Shown: in pieces, positions 23,950 through 35,091 of the stretch
Layout of the letters: every line of letters starts with the position of its first letter
Numbering within the stretch: the stretch's first letter is position 1
Source of the DNA: Costus lasius
Taxonomy: Eukaryota; Streptophyta; Magnoliopsida; Zingiberales; Costaceae
Direction: 5' to 3'
DNA length: 64,000 bases
Assembly: GCA_027563935.2 (NCBI GenBank)
Contig: CM050447.1
Location: 11,748,501 to 11,812,500, forward strand
Program-made: the position numbers and the translations under genes
The notes under the pieces: model-generated
The model's database searches: none
Seen by the model: the letters and a program-made list of their open reading frames with translations, nothing else
What the model was told of the DNA's origin: nothing

Positions 23950-25967
23950 TGATAGCACCCACCAATATAGTAGGCGTCACCCGCAAGTGCACGGGTTTAT
24001 CGAAGTAACAAAATATCGATCCCACAGGGACTGATGGACAAATACCGATGATCTCGAATTTGCTAGCTAGACGATGCGAAACCAATGATGTCGAAATGTT
24101 AACTAATTAAATACCCAGAAAAACGTAATTAGAGGAGTTTCCACGAGAGAGTCTTAATAGTTTGAAATATCAGGATGTTGGTTCACCGCCTTGATTTCCT
24201 ACAGTTTAATAGTCCAGACTCTAATGTCTTTATCCTGTCTAGTTCAAGGGACTCGGCTTCCTTGTCACTTAGGTAGTTGCTCCTCCCTCCTACAGCCGGT
24301 TGCTTCTACAATCACAACTATAGGTCAAATCTGCTAGGTTCTGGCGCTCGGTCGGAAACGCTTCTCCCCAACACGCCTAAGCTCCTAATACTTCCAAGAT
24401 GGGCATAGGATGACAAAAGAGGTCCTCCCCAAGAATTCCTGGCTTACAAACCTCCCCCGCGTAACTTCTGGCTCAAGCGCGCCCTTTCGGGCTACGCAGG
24501 CATAGAGTTCCTACAGTCTAACGTACTGGCGCGCAAGAAGTTTGCCAGATGCGTTTAAGATCTAGGAGCTAACACAAGGACAGTGCAGTTCGTCAAGTGG
24601 ATTCTCCCTAAGAATTCCTGCCTTACAAATCCCACACTAGGGAATACAGGCTCAAACGGCCCCTTTCGGGAGGCGTAGGCAGAGAGATCAAACAAATTTG
24701 ATAAAACCCCCGATCAAATGCTTCGGACACGCGGTCGGACTTGTGGTCTCCCCGACGCATCTAAAACCCTAACCACCCCCAGGTTGAGTACAGATAATCA
24801 GCGAGTTTCCTTGTGATTATCTGATTTACAAACCTCAAACAAAGGAGAATAGGCTCAAGCGTATTCTGTCGAATGACGCAGGCATGGTGTGCGCATAGGA
24901 TCGAGTAGGATCATAGCATTAAAATCTAGACTACCAAGCTAGTAAGACATCAAAAGGGCTACTCCCACATCCTGATTAGGAGTTTAGCCTAACATGTTTG
25001 TGGTGAAAGCGTGAAATACAATAATAAACATCTCATACATGTGTAGGTTTATGCCGCGATCATAAGAGATAGGCAAGATCATGTAACACTTTGCTAAGAA
25101 GATTACACGGAGTAATGCAGCAAAATGAATGTAAAAGCAGGATCTTCCTTACAGATTTGACCCCTAAGGAACTCACGCATCAAATATCTTCAATGTATGC
25201 AAGTGCGCAGCTCCCTTTCTCTTGGTGCGTAACTTCTTCTTCGCAGCCTCTCCTCTCGTTCTTCCCTTGTGCCGAACCCTCTCCTCCTGGCTTTGTGATG
25301 CTGAACTCCCTTTTGTATTCTTCTCCAAGTGGACTTTCTTCTCTTCCCCATGCCTTGCAAAAGTTGCTGCAGGCGCTATTGTTTCCAGACGAAAGAAGTC
25401 TTCGCTGCCAGCCTTCCTTCTTCCTGCAAAGCTGCAACTGCCCATCTCGTGGAATGATGGTTCCATGGCCAAAATCTCCCCTAAAAGCTGCTCCACGTCC
25501 CCTTTGTCAATGGGGGAGAAAGGTCCTAGGTGCCCTAAAGCTTTCCCTTAGGTCAAGTTGAAGAAATCTGGGCTAAAATCGCGATTTCGTAACAGGCGGG
25601 TCCACGATCACGGGCGAGAATTTGGTCGTGACCCGGTCGTGATTTGTCAATTTGCAGCTTCAGGCATAACGACGATCACGGGCATGATTCTGATCGGGAC
25701 CTGGTCGTGATTTTCAATAAAGGCTTTAATGAATCTGAAAGCTCTTGGTTATGATCATCTTGAGTTAGGATGAGCTCTTCTGCTGCCCAAGTGTCAGAAT
25801 CTACCCTTTATGTGGTCAATTTGACCTGAAAATGTGAAAATACCGAAACATGTGTAGATTCCATAAATGTATCCAAATATAGGCAATTGTAAGTCTTAAA
25901 GTCGTGAAATAGGCATGATTCCACAAGTAAATTGACACATGAAACTCTATATAAATTTTTGTCAACA
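23950..25967. mobile_element. Solo LTR (2018 bp) inserted in the PMD exon, TSD ATCAC
   Basis: On the + strand it begins TGATAGCACCC and ends TTTGTCAACA, with ATCAC duplicated on both sides (23945-23949 and 25968-25972). Just inside the left end is CCCGCAAGTGCACGGGTTTA, a sequence I know from plant LTRs. No ORF with retroelement motifs is present, so it is a solo LTR. Inside it, a unit containing CTTTCGGG and ACGCAGGCA with ACAAACCTC-like words is repeated about four times between 24350 and 24900. Confidence 0.85.
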
Positions 25968-26861
25968 ATCACGGGGCGAGGGAAAGCTAGTCTCATATGA
26001 GGTAGCGAGATCGACAAAATGCAAAATCCAGTGGGTGATGGAGACCGCTCTAGAATGTCGACGGAGCAGCTCATAAAAGTGGCGGAATATAGCTTTCAGA
26101 GAGGAAGAGTATCGGAACTCACCGTGCGCGGTCTCACCAAAAAGCATTCTTTCGTCAGGCACGTGTTCATCATATCGGGCGCCCAATATAGGAAGCCCAC
26201 AGACGTTCCTCATATCCCAAAGGCTGGGAAAAATCTCTTCATCGAAAAGATAACAGGTGTTCGTAATCGTATTCCAGTGTTCCAAGAGGCTCTTTAATAA
26301 GTTGGAGTCATGTTCATAGTTAAACAAAGATAATAAGATAGCTTCATGAATCCCTGTATTCCTAAGCACTCTCCTCTCACTGCGCAGAATATACCGTGCC
26401 CACTCTACATAGCCAGGATAATGCCTAATACTCCCATGAATGTTGAACTGGGAGGTCCACTTAGGTACGCGGTTAGAAACCATTTCCAGGCCTAAGAAAA
26501 AGGCTGATTCTTGGTAGGATGTTTGAACAACCGGCCCGAGACACAAGCATAAGTACAGACCTTGGTTGAAGATGTGGAACTTTTTTTCTCTCACCCCGGT
26601 GGTGCTACGCTCCAAAGGCATCCAGTTTTTACTTTCGAAGGGCGGGATGAGCTTATGGCCCATGGGCAGTGAAGGCATTAGCAAATGTCGAGGTATCTTC
26701 CCATGAAATGTGTCCTGTCCCTCCAACATTGTGTCACGCCATTCGTGCCATCTTCCCCGAAAGTAGCCTAAGGGATCAAACTTCCTAATATATTTCAGAA
26801 TCGCATCATCATCAGGCTCGTCTAAAAGGATAGAAGGGCGGCGAGACCACAAAAAGGCCAT

Positions 26862-27661
26862 ACGCTGTGGAAGTAAAGAATAGAAGGAAACATTTGTTAA
26901 GGGGTAAGGAACAATAAGAAAGGGAAGAGACGAACGAAAATGTTAAATAAAAAACATCAAAAATCACTACTGAGCTTAGAGTTTGATCCAACCACCTTAT
27001 GTATCTAAGATGATGACAAGAGCAAAAAGAACAGTCTAGAAATATATTTTCCAATGGATTTGCATGCGCTTATCGCTTATACAAAATCCATTGGGGGGGG
27101 GGGGGGGCAATTTGTTGAACCATTAAATTTCAATTATGTGTGCAACATACTCCAATACAGGGCTTGTGGAAGGCTACTATGTCCAGAAATTACACGATTA
27201 TTGCTTGGCTTTCAAATCCTAGCCATAATTGCAGGGATTGAAATCAAAAGGTGAGCGTTTAAATGTGTTGATATAATAATGAGGCTTCCAAAATTAAGAT
27301 GCAGTTTAATGAACAGAAAAGGGCAGGATTTCAGTGAAATCGACCCGAATTTGGAAGAAATCTGGCCCACCTATGGAAAATTTGACAATGTTTATCATTA
27401 TACCCTTAAATTCCAGCCGCATGCATAGCATTTGTTCATTTACCGTATCAATTTCTAAACCACAGCAATGTCTTGTGATGGTTAAAATCGGAAGTCAAGT
27501 GATACAATGTATCAATGTAGTTACACGACTTTCGAGAATTCAGAAATCCAAATACAAATTACCAAAGTAACAAGATGGAAAGATGCATGTTTAATATTGA
27601 GAGAATGATAGCACTTCAAAGGTGCAGTAATTCTGAAGGAGAAAGATATATTCAAAAGAAA
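26862..27661. other. Upstream region of the PMD gene, up to the 3' LTR
   Basis: About 800 bp between the PMD start codon and the inferred 3' LTR start. It should hold the antisense promoter and perhaps a 5' UTR intron, since TTCCACAG lies just upstream of the ATG. A G-run of about 14 bases is at 27094-27107. A purine-rich stretch, AGGAGAAAGATATATTCAAAAGAAA, ends at 27661 and could be the polypurine tract. Confidence 0.5.
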
Positions 27662-27834
27662 TGTGGGTCGTTTTTAGTACCTCTTCAGTGTGGTATGTCC
27701 AAAGCAATTATCTGAAGCAAGCTCCTCCGCCCAATTACTTCTGAATAATGTGTATGAATGCCTAGCAATAGAATTACAAAATTGTTAGATGAATGATTTC
27801 AGCTTATCATTGAAGGGTATAAATCGCCAAAGCA

Positions 27835-27957
27835 TTGTTGATGAATACGTGTCCATCTTTGGAGACGTCAAAGTTAAGTGAAACGCATGGCAAGAGAATT
27901 GTTGATGAATACGTGTTCATCTTTGGAGACGTCGAAGTTAAGCGAAACACATGGCAG
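27835..27957. repeat. Tandem duplication of ~63 bp
   Basis: Two copies of a unit that begins TTGTTGATGAATACGTG and contains ATCTTTGGAGACGTC, with only a few differences. It lies in the inferred U3 of the LTR. Confidence 0.8.
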
Positions 27958-28528
27958 TCAAGCCACTAATCATGCAGGTACAACAGAGAATGGCAAAAAA
28001 AAAACGACAAGCGAACATCTAAGGAAGCTGACAAAATTGGCATGCGCACGATGAGGAAGCGTGTAATGGAAAGAAACGCAGGGATAGATTTCGAAATAAA
28101 CAAAATCTGCCAACAAGTAAGGGAACAAGACCAATCAAAAAGAAATCAATCAAGCTGCTGCAAATTGAAATCAAGGTTAATTAGGAATCAATCCCTAATT
28201 AATCACTCTAGATAGAATTGGAAACACACCGAATTACAACAAAAAATCTGGCAGTTACTAGCATTTTAAAAAAAAAAGTGAAGATACATATAATAGAAGG
28301 GGAAAATCCGAAACGTGAATAAGGCAAGTGGGGCACGACCATACGGAAGCAAGACAATTTCTCAACAAACATGGAAGAGACAAGAGAGGAGATGAGCGTA
28401 GCAGTTAGTGAAGGAAGACGAAACAGTCAACAGGTGGGGATGGCCGGGATTGAAAAAGGAAATGAGAGGAGTGGTCATGGCAGTCGGCAAGAACAAAAAA
28501 AAAACACAAGGGCTGATCGGCTGAGGCT

Positions 28529-28535
28529 TATAAAG
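28529..28535 (+). promoter_or_regulatory. TATA box of the Tat LTR
   Basis: GGCTTATAAAGGG lies about 870 bp into the inferred LTR. The inverse copy has CCTATAAAAAGGGG at the corresponding place (44184-44193, minus strand), followed in both by a purine-rich leader. This is a likely core promoter for the sense transcript. Confidence 0.55.
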
Positions 28536-28806
28536 GGACCCTGGCCCAAAAAAAAGACACACAGAAAAGAGGCGAAGACACACAGAAAGGAGAGCGAAGC
28601 ACAAAGAGAACAGAAGGACTGCAAGAAGAAGGTAAAAATGAAGGGAAGTCCCTTCTTTCTTTTCTATACATTGTACTCATCTTCCTTCTGAGGCCTCACA
28701 GATGCGGTGAGTCTGAGAAGTAGATTAGCAGCCGAAAGGCTGATTCTGAGAACTGACGGGAGGAAAAGAAAATGAAGTAGAAGGGAAAGGACAAAAAAAA
28801 TGAGTC

Positions 28807-29050
28807 GGGCAGAAGAAAAGATTAAAAGCCCAAAAGCAAAAAAAAGGGGGAAGAAGAGAATGTGAAGAAGCAGAAGGTCGGGCAGAAGAAAAGATTAAAA
28901 GTCCAAAAGCAAAAAAAAAAGGGGAAGAAGAGAATGCGAAGAAGCGGAAGGTTGGGCAGAAGAAAAGATTAAAAGCCCAAAAGCATAAAAAAAGGGGGAA
29001 GGAGAGAATGCGAAGAAGCGGAAGGTTGGGTAGAAGAAAAGATTAAAAAA
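28807..29050. repeat. Purine-rich tandem repeat, ~74-bp unit, 3.3 copies
   Basis: Units start GGGCAGAAGAAAAGATTAAA at about 28807, 28880 and 28954, with a partial fourth (GGGTAGAAG) at 29028. The strand is almost purely A/G. Confidence 0.8.
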
Positions 29051-29925
29051 AAAAGAAGAAGAAGGCAATGAAAGCTAGAGAGCCCTCGGAAGAGGGTCAC
29101 AACAAACTGCTGAAGAAGCGGACTCTGAAGAGGGTCACAGCAAGATTCTGAAGAAACATTCCCAAAAAAAAAAAAAAAAACCCTCTGCGTAAAAAAAAAT
29201 GACAAAAGAGGATGCGAAGGGGCTGAAGAATGGAAAGAAGGAGTTGGATCAAAAAGAGAAAATAGAAGAAGAGAGAGAGGAGCTAGGAAGTTCGGAAATG
29301 AAAGAATCATGCAAGAAAAATGAAGCAGAGATGCGGAACAGAATCGGCGTGCGAACCATAAAATGTATAAATGATGAAATGTAATACCTGTTACTCCAGG
29401 TCCCGGTCTTCAAAAAAATCACAGCAACGCGGCGATAGAACTCCTCGCCAAGAAGCTCTATGAAATGGGAGTTCTATCGCCACCTGAACCCTTGAACGAG
29501 ATGTTTGCTGAAAAGAAGAAAGAATGGCGAATGAGTTATGAAAAAAAATCACTGAAAGAAACATGATAGGAAGCGAAGGGAGAAAGGCAAAACTATCTGA
29601 GTTCACCTGGTAAACCTCCTGAGCCTCCACAGAAAAGAGTGCGTTTTTGGCAATGCCAAGCTTCAAGGAAAGATTGCTTCACCGTATTGCTAAAGGATGA
29701 AAATGGCAAAAAGAATCATGCGGAGATCATTAAGAGAAATATAAAAAAGGGGGGAGAAAAAAAAAGCAAAAGACTCAAAGCGCAGCAAGCCATCAGTATG
29801 CTCTACCTCGACAAAGATCATCGATTGCTGTCGCGTGTCAGAAGCTTCGAAAGCACCCAAACTTGAACTCAGAAAATCCCTATCATGATCAAAAGAGAAA
29901 TGGAGCCGTTAAAGATGATGAAGGT

Positions 29926-29926
29926 A

Positions 29927-30018
<92 letters not shown>
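29926..30018. repeat. (AAT)n microsatellite, about 31 units
   Basis: An uninterrupted trinucleotide run. The open frames across it (poly-Asn on +, poly-Ile on -) are artefacts. Confidence 0.97.
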
Positions 30019-30019
<1 letters not shown>

Positions 30020-31289
30020 CAGATCAGGGCTTGCGTCATTTCTCAGATGAAGCCGCCCCAAGCCCATTTTGCTGACGGGCCCGAGCCCAGAACGAATCCT
30101 CCAACGACCGATCCTGGCTCCCGCCTTCTTTCTCTCGGTGAATCCGCCGACCAACCGGAGGCTAGGATGACCAAAGAAATTTCAGGGATCTCGTAGAATC
30201 ACTGATCCTCATCATCCTAATGCCAGGAGAAAGAAAGTCTGCTGCTGCCATTGAAATGTCCCTAATCAGTCCCTCCAACGACCTCCAATGCAACCCTTCT
30301 TCCTATCACCCGTTGAAGATTAGTCGGCCCGAAGCCCCAGTCGGCTAATAGCCAGAAGCACTCGGCTGGAGCAACACGACATCATCGGTGTGAGCTTTGA
30401 CTTGTCCAGTGTTGCAGACGCCGCAAATCCCCTTTTCTTTTCCCCCCAGAAATCGTCGATGCCATCCCTTCCATGGACGGGTCTCTAGGTCGGAGTGCTC
30501 TTCACCCTGAATCGGCGACCCCCGGCCCTCTGTCTCTCTTAGGGCTCAGATCTGGCGTGAAATCACAGTTGCCGCAGCAAGAATCACCGACCGTCACCTT
30601 ACTCCCCCATCGGGTTATCAACGCTGCGTCCTCAGCAATCACCGCTCGAAACCCCGAGCCACTGTCGCCATCGCCTCCGGAGACAGCCGAGCGTTCTCTG
30701 CCTTTGCCGTCGTCGAAGAATACCGTCAATAAGTTCGCCGTCGAAGGAGCGTTCCCCTCCTCCTTTTTCGCCACTGACGAGCCGCCAGGCGGGTCACTAA
30801 TCATAAGGATCGCCCGGGTCCCATCCGCCGACTGAGCATCAGTCAAGAGGGTCGCCCGAAATTAGTCCGTGGGCTGAATGCTGAAACAGAAGAAAGGGGA
30901 GCTTTACACTTTGATTGGGACGCGTAAAGCCAGAAATAAAAAAAATAGAGAGGCAAACCCGCATGGCGTTATTAGCTCGGTCATCTCGGATCTCACAACG
31001 TGGCTTGAGCTAAAAACCCATATACATACACCTACATATATAATGTAGTAACGATAAAAAGGAGAGAAAACAATAAATAATGAAACAAAAATATACGTGT
31101 AACATAACAGCAAAGTAACCGCGCCATCTTGTCAATCGGCCAAGGTGAATGAAGGAAGCAACAAAAATCCATCTTCGGTTCAATCACTTAGCTAACAGCT
31201 CGAATTTGACTCGAGTCGTACTGGAATGTTGACTCCAAGATTTTAAAAATATCCGAAAGCCTTATATCGCTGCGATAAAATATTGATTG

Positions 31290-31330
31290 GGAGGTGCGTA
31301 CGTCGATGTTTATCATCGGGGCGTAACTCC
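31290..31330 (+). promoter_or_regulatory. Conserved LTR hairpin, copy before the minisatellite
   Basis: GGAG-GTGCGTACG-TCGATG ... CATCGGGGCGTA-CTCC can pair as a stem (GGAG/CTCC, TACG/CGTA, outer to an inner ATG/CAT stem). A second copy lies after the minisatellite at 31871-31911, and another is in the 5' LTR remnant at 10990-11030. Confidence 0.55.
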
Positions 31331-31354
31331 TCAATATGGCATCGCATTCGTTGA

Positions 31355-31850
31355 GGTTAAGGGTAAATTCCAAATTAAATTATCCAACACGCCAAAAGGC
31401 CGGATACATTTCCAAATCAAATTATCCAGCACGCCGCAAGACCGGATAAATTTTCAAATCAAATTATCCAACACGCAGCAAGGTCGGGTAATTTTCCAAA
31501 TTAAATTATCCAACACGCCGTGAGGCTGGATACATTTCCAAATCAAATTATCCAGCACGTCGCAAGGCTGGATAAATTTCCAAATCAAATTATCCAACAC
31601 ACCGCAAGACCGGGTAATTTCCAAATTAAATTACTCAACACGCCGCAAGGTCGGGTAATTTTCCAAATTGAATTATCCAACACGGATACATCTCTAAGTC
31701 AAATTATCTAGCACGCCGCAAGGCCGGATAAATTTCCAAATCAAATTATCCAACACGCCACAAGGCCGGATAATTTCCAAATTAAATTACTCAGTACACC
31801 GTAAGGCCGAGTAATTCTCCAAGCCAAATATCCAACACATCTAAACGCAA
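31355..31850 (+). repeat. LTR minisatellite, ~41-bp hairpin-forming units, about 11 copies
   Basis: Each unit reads roughly AATTATCCAACACGCC then GCAAGGCCGGATAATTT. ATTATCC and GGATAAT are inverted within the unit, so each unit can fold. One unit near 31670 is truncated. The same array, longer and better ordered, is in the inverse LTR at 41662-42338. Confidence 0.85.
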
Positions 31851-31870
31851 CTACGGTGGAATATTGTTTG

Positions 31871-31911
31871 GGAGGTGCGTACGTCGATGTTTACCATCGG
31901 GGAGTAGCTCC
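31871..31911 (+). promoter_or_regulatory. Conserved LTR hairpin, copy after the minisatellite
   Basis: Same motif as at 31290, here with CGATG/CATCG as the inner stem and GGAG/CTCC as the outer. It is also present in the inverse LTR at about 41521-41562. Its function is unknown. Confidence 0.55.
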
Positions 31912-32262
31912 TTAATATAACATCGGGCTGCCTAGACCGGATATCACTCAACGAAATACTCCAAAGCCAAACGCCCGACGGACACAAGATACTCAAATGG
32001 ATGAAAAAGCCCATTTTCTTACCGTTTAAATATCACGCCAAATTTTGTATTTTTATCACGTTTATAAATGATATTGTTCAACTTGTTTCTCTTGTCCTGT
32101 TGCGTACTATAGATCTCTTAATCAAAGGTTCTCTAATTTTAGGGGTAATTAACAAGCAGCTCCTTGGAAGCTAGAATCCATAAACAAAAAGCCTTATTAA
32201 TTTAAGGTGAATTTGAAATGGTCATAATGCGTTCTTTAATATAGCACAATTTTGACCCCACA

Positions 32263-32306
<44 letters not shown>

Positions 32307-32730
32307 TATTTTATATAAAAATTGAACCGGTTAATTGTCGAAAACTAACGCTTAACTGAAAACTGATGCTTAACCAAAAGTATTTTTATTTATTTATCTT
32401 AAATTATTTTATAATTTTAAATATTTTTTGTATATAAAGAATCTGGTTAACTATCGGTTTTCGGTTAACCGTATCGAAAAATTGATTAATTGAATATTTA
32501 TTAACCGGTGCAAATGGTTATTATTTTCTCCAAACCGATTCGAAATACCGGCTTAATTGTATGATATTTTCACCTTTTTACTTTGCATCTTTTGTTGTAT
32601 GAAAATTTAAAGCGGACATTGAGTAGCATAAATTACAAAGTCAAATGAAGAATGATAAGTTGGGGGTACTGTTGTAAAATTTTTTTCATATCGAACATTT
32701 TTTTTTGTAGCGGGGCAGCGGAGTTTTACA

Positions 32731-33040
32731 ATGTACCTCATTTTTTAATTAAAAAGTTTTTTTTAATTTTTTTTTAGAAATAATTTATACATCATAAGCT
32801 ATCCAATGGTACCAATATTGCTATGAATAAAATTACAATGAGAAATTAACCTAAATATTTTACATACAAAACAAAAGCGAATAGTACTTTTTAGTTTTAT
32901 GTAAATTGTTTAGGTTAATTTCTCATTATGTGTAATCTTGTTCATAGCAATATTAGTACCATTGGATAGCTTAGGATGTGTAGATCATTTCTATAAAATT
33001 TTTTTTTTAAAAAAAATTTTAATTAAAAAATAAGGTACAC
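32731..33040. mobile_element. Foldback MITE (copy B)
   Basis: Same palindromic element as at 8298-8609, with arms containing AAGCTATCCAATGG and CCATTGGATAGCTT and the same spacer. The outer ends are TGTACCTCA and its near-complement AAGGTACAC. Confidence 0.7.
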
Positions 33041-33373
33041 AACTTAGAAAAATTAAGTTGGGGTACAGCTGCAAATTTTTTTTCGATAATATCACCCTTC
33101 CCAGGAAATCCTATTGATCCACCAAGAAATTTTTTTTCACCTTCTGTGCTTCATTGTGTTTTTTTGGACGGCTGAACTTCTGTGTAAATTGAACGACACG
33201 TGATCGCCGATAAGCACTCAAATTTAAGGAGCATTTTTTTCCTCTCTAATCTATAGACTTCCCTAAAATATTTTAGAGAGGGGTTCTTTCTAAAAACCTT
33301 CTTCCCGTCGATCAGCTTTCAACGCCGTAGATTATGCTTTTTTTCCTTTTATTTTCTATCAGCACATTCTAAA

Positions 33374-34106
33374 TTGTCATGGCCATCCGAGCATTGGTTG
33401 TCTACGGCGGCCAAGCCATTCGATTATAGCAAGTCCATGTGCTGGAGTGGTCGCACCGCTCTCTGCCGGTACTCCAAGCCATCGTTGTCTCCTAGGTTTC
33501 CCATTCGCGGTCGTCAGCTTCCACCGCCTTCTGCTCCTGTTGGGAACAAGCCTCAAGGCTACATTACAAGAGCATCTTTGTCGCCGCCGACGCCGCTGCC
33601 GCATTGCGAGTCGTCACCTTCTAGTCCCGCCACCATCCCCGACACCGTCGGGCTTCGGCCCTTCTTCACCATCAGCCGCCCATCCTCCACGTGGCTACGA
33701 ACCAGAGAAGCCACCCCCACCCCAACAGCTACACACATTTGTTTCGCCGCCTTCGACTCATTACCATCCGACACTTCCTCCTTCGGCTGTTCCTCCGCTA
33801 CCATTGCCATCAAATCCAAACATCACAGCCGCCACCTATCGAGTTAACGCCGCCCCTACCGCCGGCAGAAAAGCACAGGGAAACACCACCACCACCATTG
33901 TACTCGTCGCCGCCGCATTCGCTCGAATATGCTCCTCCCACACACAAACATCCACGTCCGGCCCAGCAATCTCCATTGCCTCCACATGAGCAAGTCTCAC
34001 CTCCTCTACCACCGAAGGAACTGCCGCCGCCGCTAGCGCCGACAATGCACCACCATAGGAAGCATTCCCCGACGATTCTACAGCCTATTGTTGGCGTGTC
34101 CTACGC
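33374..34106 (+). pseudogene. Proline-rich island (copy B), interrupted by copia
   Basis: A near-identical copy of 8946-9690. Relative to copy A it has an extra base in GCAAAAGCACAGGG (about 33873), which shifts the frame. The copia element is inserted just after GTGTCCTACGC at 34106; the rest of the ORF and its TGA continue after 40358. It is clearly not functional as a single gene here. Confidence 0.45.
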
Positions 34107-35075
34107 TGTTGGCAAATGGAGAAATACCACTCCTCTAATACCACTGTGTTGATTGAAATGTGGAGGAAGAATACCACTGGTAGAATAAAATTGATGACAC
34201 AACTGTATAAAAAATTTATCAATTCTAATGATCAGCACATCAACGCAAATTATTGTTCATCAACCATAATTGACTAGTGCATCAACGCTAACAACTGGAG
34301 TGCATCAACCCAAATGGTACTGTACATCAACCCAAATGTTGACAGTGCATCAACCCAAAGTTACTGTACATCAACCCAAATGTTGACAGTGTATCAACCC
34401 AAATGTTGACAGTGCATCAACGCAAATAACAGATAGTGCATCAACCCAAATTTCTGATACAAAAGCAGGCAGCAGTAAAATAACAGCACACAATCACAAT
34501 GCTAATACAGAAATTTTACGTGGAAAGCCCTCAAACAAGAGGGAAAAACCACAGGACTGATCTTCAATCCACACCCACAAATTTCACTATTAGCAAAGGT
34601 CTTACAGCCACAAAAGGAGATCACAGGATTAAAAATGATCACAGAACTTAGCAACAAAGCTAATCATTGATGAGATGGAGCACTTGGAGAGTAAAAGAGA
34701 ATGAACAGAGAGTCACAGTTTTGATACCAAAGACAGCCTACTGAACTTCGGAGCTGGAAATCAAAACCATATAGCTACTGTTCTTGATACCATATCTCCA
34801 AAAAAAATCAAATATTGAAATCAGCACAATCTGACCTCTAATTGATCTCCGATCATCACTGAGATTGAGCTGGTTGCATTGGAAAACAAAAATCCTCTCC
34901 TGAGACTTGCTCCCCAATTCTTCTTGAAGTGGCTGCGCATACCAAACTTGCTGCTACAGTATTACCGAACTCCAGCAGACCAAAACCTTACAGTAAACCT
35001 AATGGGTTTATAAAGTAAGTGGGCCTTTTGCAATTTGGGTTTTATCCACATAGGAAGGGACCCAAAAGCCCAACA
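34107..35075 (-). mobile_element. copia 3' LTR (left LTR)
   Basis: 969 bp, TGTTGGCAAATGG ... AAAGCCCAACA on the + strand. It contains a short array of units with TACATCAACCCAAATGTTGAC and GTGCATCAACCCAAAG near 34300-34450. Confidence 0.95.
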
Positions 35076-35089
35076 ATTCTCCCCCTCCC
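35076..35089 (-). promoter_or_regulatory. copia polypurine tract
   Basis: On the minus strand GGGAGGGGGAGAAT lies directly before the LTR start TGTTGGGC, the normal place for plus-strand priming. Confidence 0.85.
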
Positions 35090-35091
35090 AA

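Larger units (their letters stand above)
20221..26861 (-). pseudogene. Antisense plant mobile domain (PMD) gene carried in the Tat element
   Basis: A multi-exon gene on the strand opposite to gag-pol. The first coding exon runs from ATG at 26859-26861 to 22889 (minus strand) and encodes the aminotransferase-like plant mobile domain. The N-terminal half has SRRPSILLDEPDDDAILKYI; the C-terminal half has TFLTAFLVCWLCYFAVP, IRPEVFVMADKLAHG and KCARQFGFD. A 2.0-kb solo LTR (23950-25967) interrupts it; removal of the LTR and one target repeat restores the frame exactly. Further exons: 22710-22815, 22473-22619, 22324-22404, 22153-22182, 21920-21976, 21740-21790, 21679-21693, 21481-21546, 21323-21400, 21170-21247, 21011-21088 and 20221-20923. 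The last is strongly coiled-coil (LKQLEVEQSLLANL...). Damage: TAG at 23249-23251 where Gln/Trp is likely, and a one-base loss in G-runs at about 20706-20722. PMD proteins such as MAIN/MAIL1 act in genome maintenance; PMDs also ride in transposons. Its role here is unknown. Confidence 0.85.
27662..32262 (+). mobile_element. 3' LTR of the Tat element (~4.6 kb)
   Basis: The right end is firm: ...GACCCCACA at 32262, matching the end of the 5' LTR at 11381. The left end is inferred from TGTGGGTC at 27662, which is the inverted match of GACCCCACA and follows a purine-rich tract. Inside are a TATA box at 28529, purine-rich tandem repeats, an (AAT)n tract, and a minisatellite flanked by a conserved hairpin. 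A diverged copy in inverse orientation (41158 to about 44650) shares the TATA region, the word GAAGGTAA...ATGAAGGGAAGT after it, the minisatellite and the 3' end. This supports all of these parts being LTR. Confidence 0.65.
32265..34106. repeat. Duplicated segment, copy B (left part)
   Basis: Starting in a (TA)n run immediately after the Tat 3' LTR, the sequence matches copy A from about 7850 onward. It includes the foldback MITE and the proline-rich island. It is cut at 34106 by the copia insertion and resumes at 40358. Confidence 0.88.

Noticed and set aside
25091..25561. ORFs on both strands in 25.1-25.6 kb
   Set aside because: They are inside the 2.0-kb solo LTR, with no similarity I recognise.
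29885..30196. ORF with a long poly-Asn run (and poly-Ile on the other strand)
   Set aside because: Produced by the (AAT)n microsatellite; nothing else in the frame looks coding.
31287..31711. ORFs with repeated FQIKLSNTP-like peptides
   Set aside because: The peptide repeats arise from the LTR minisatellite; no start context or domain.
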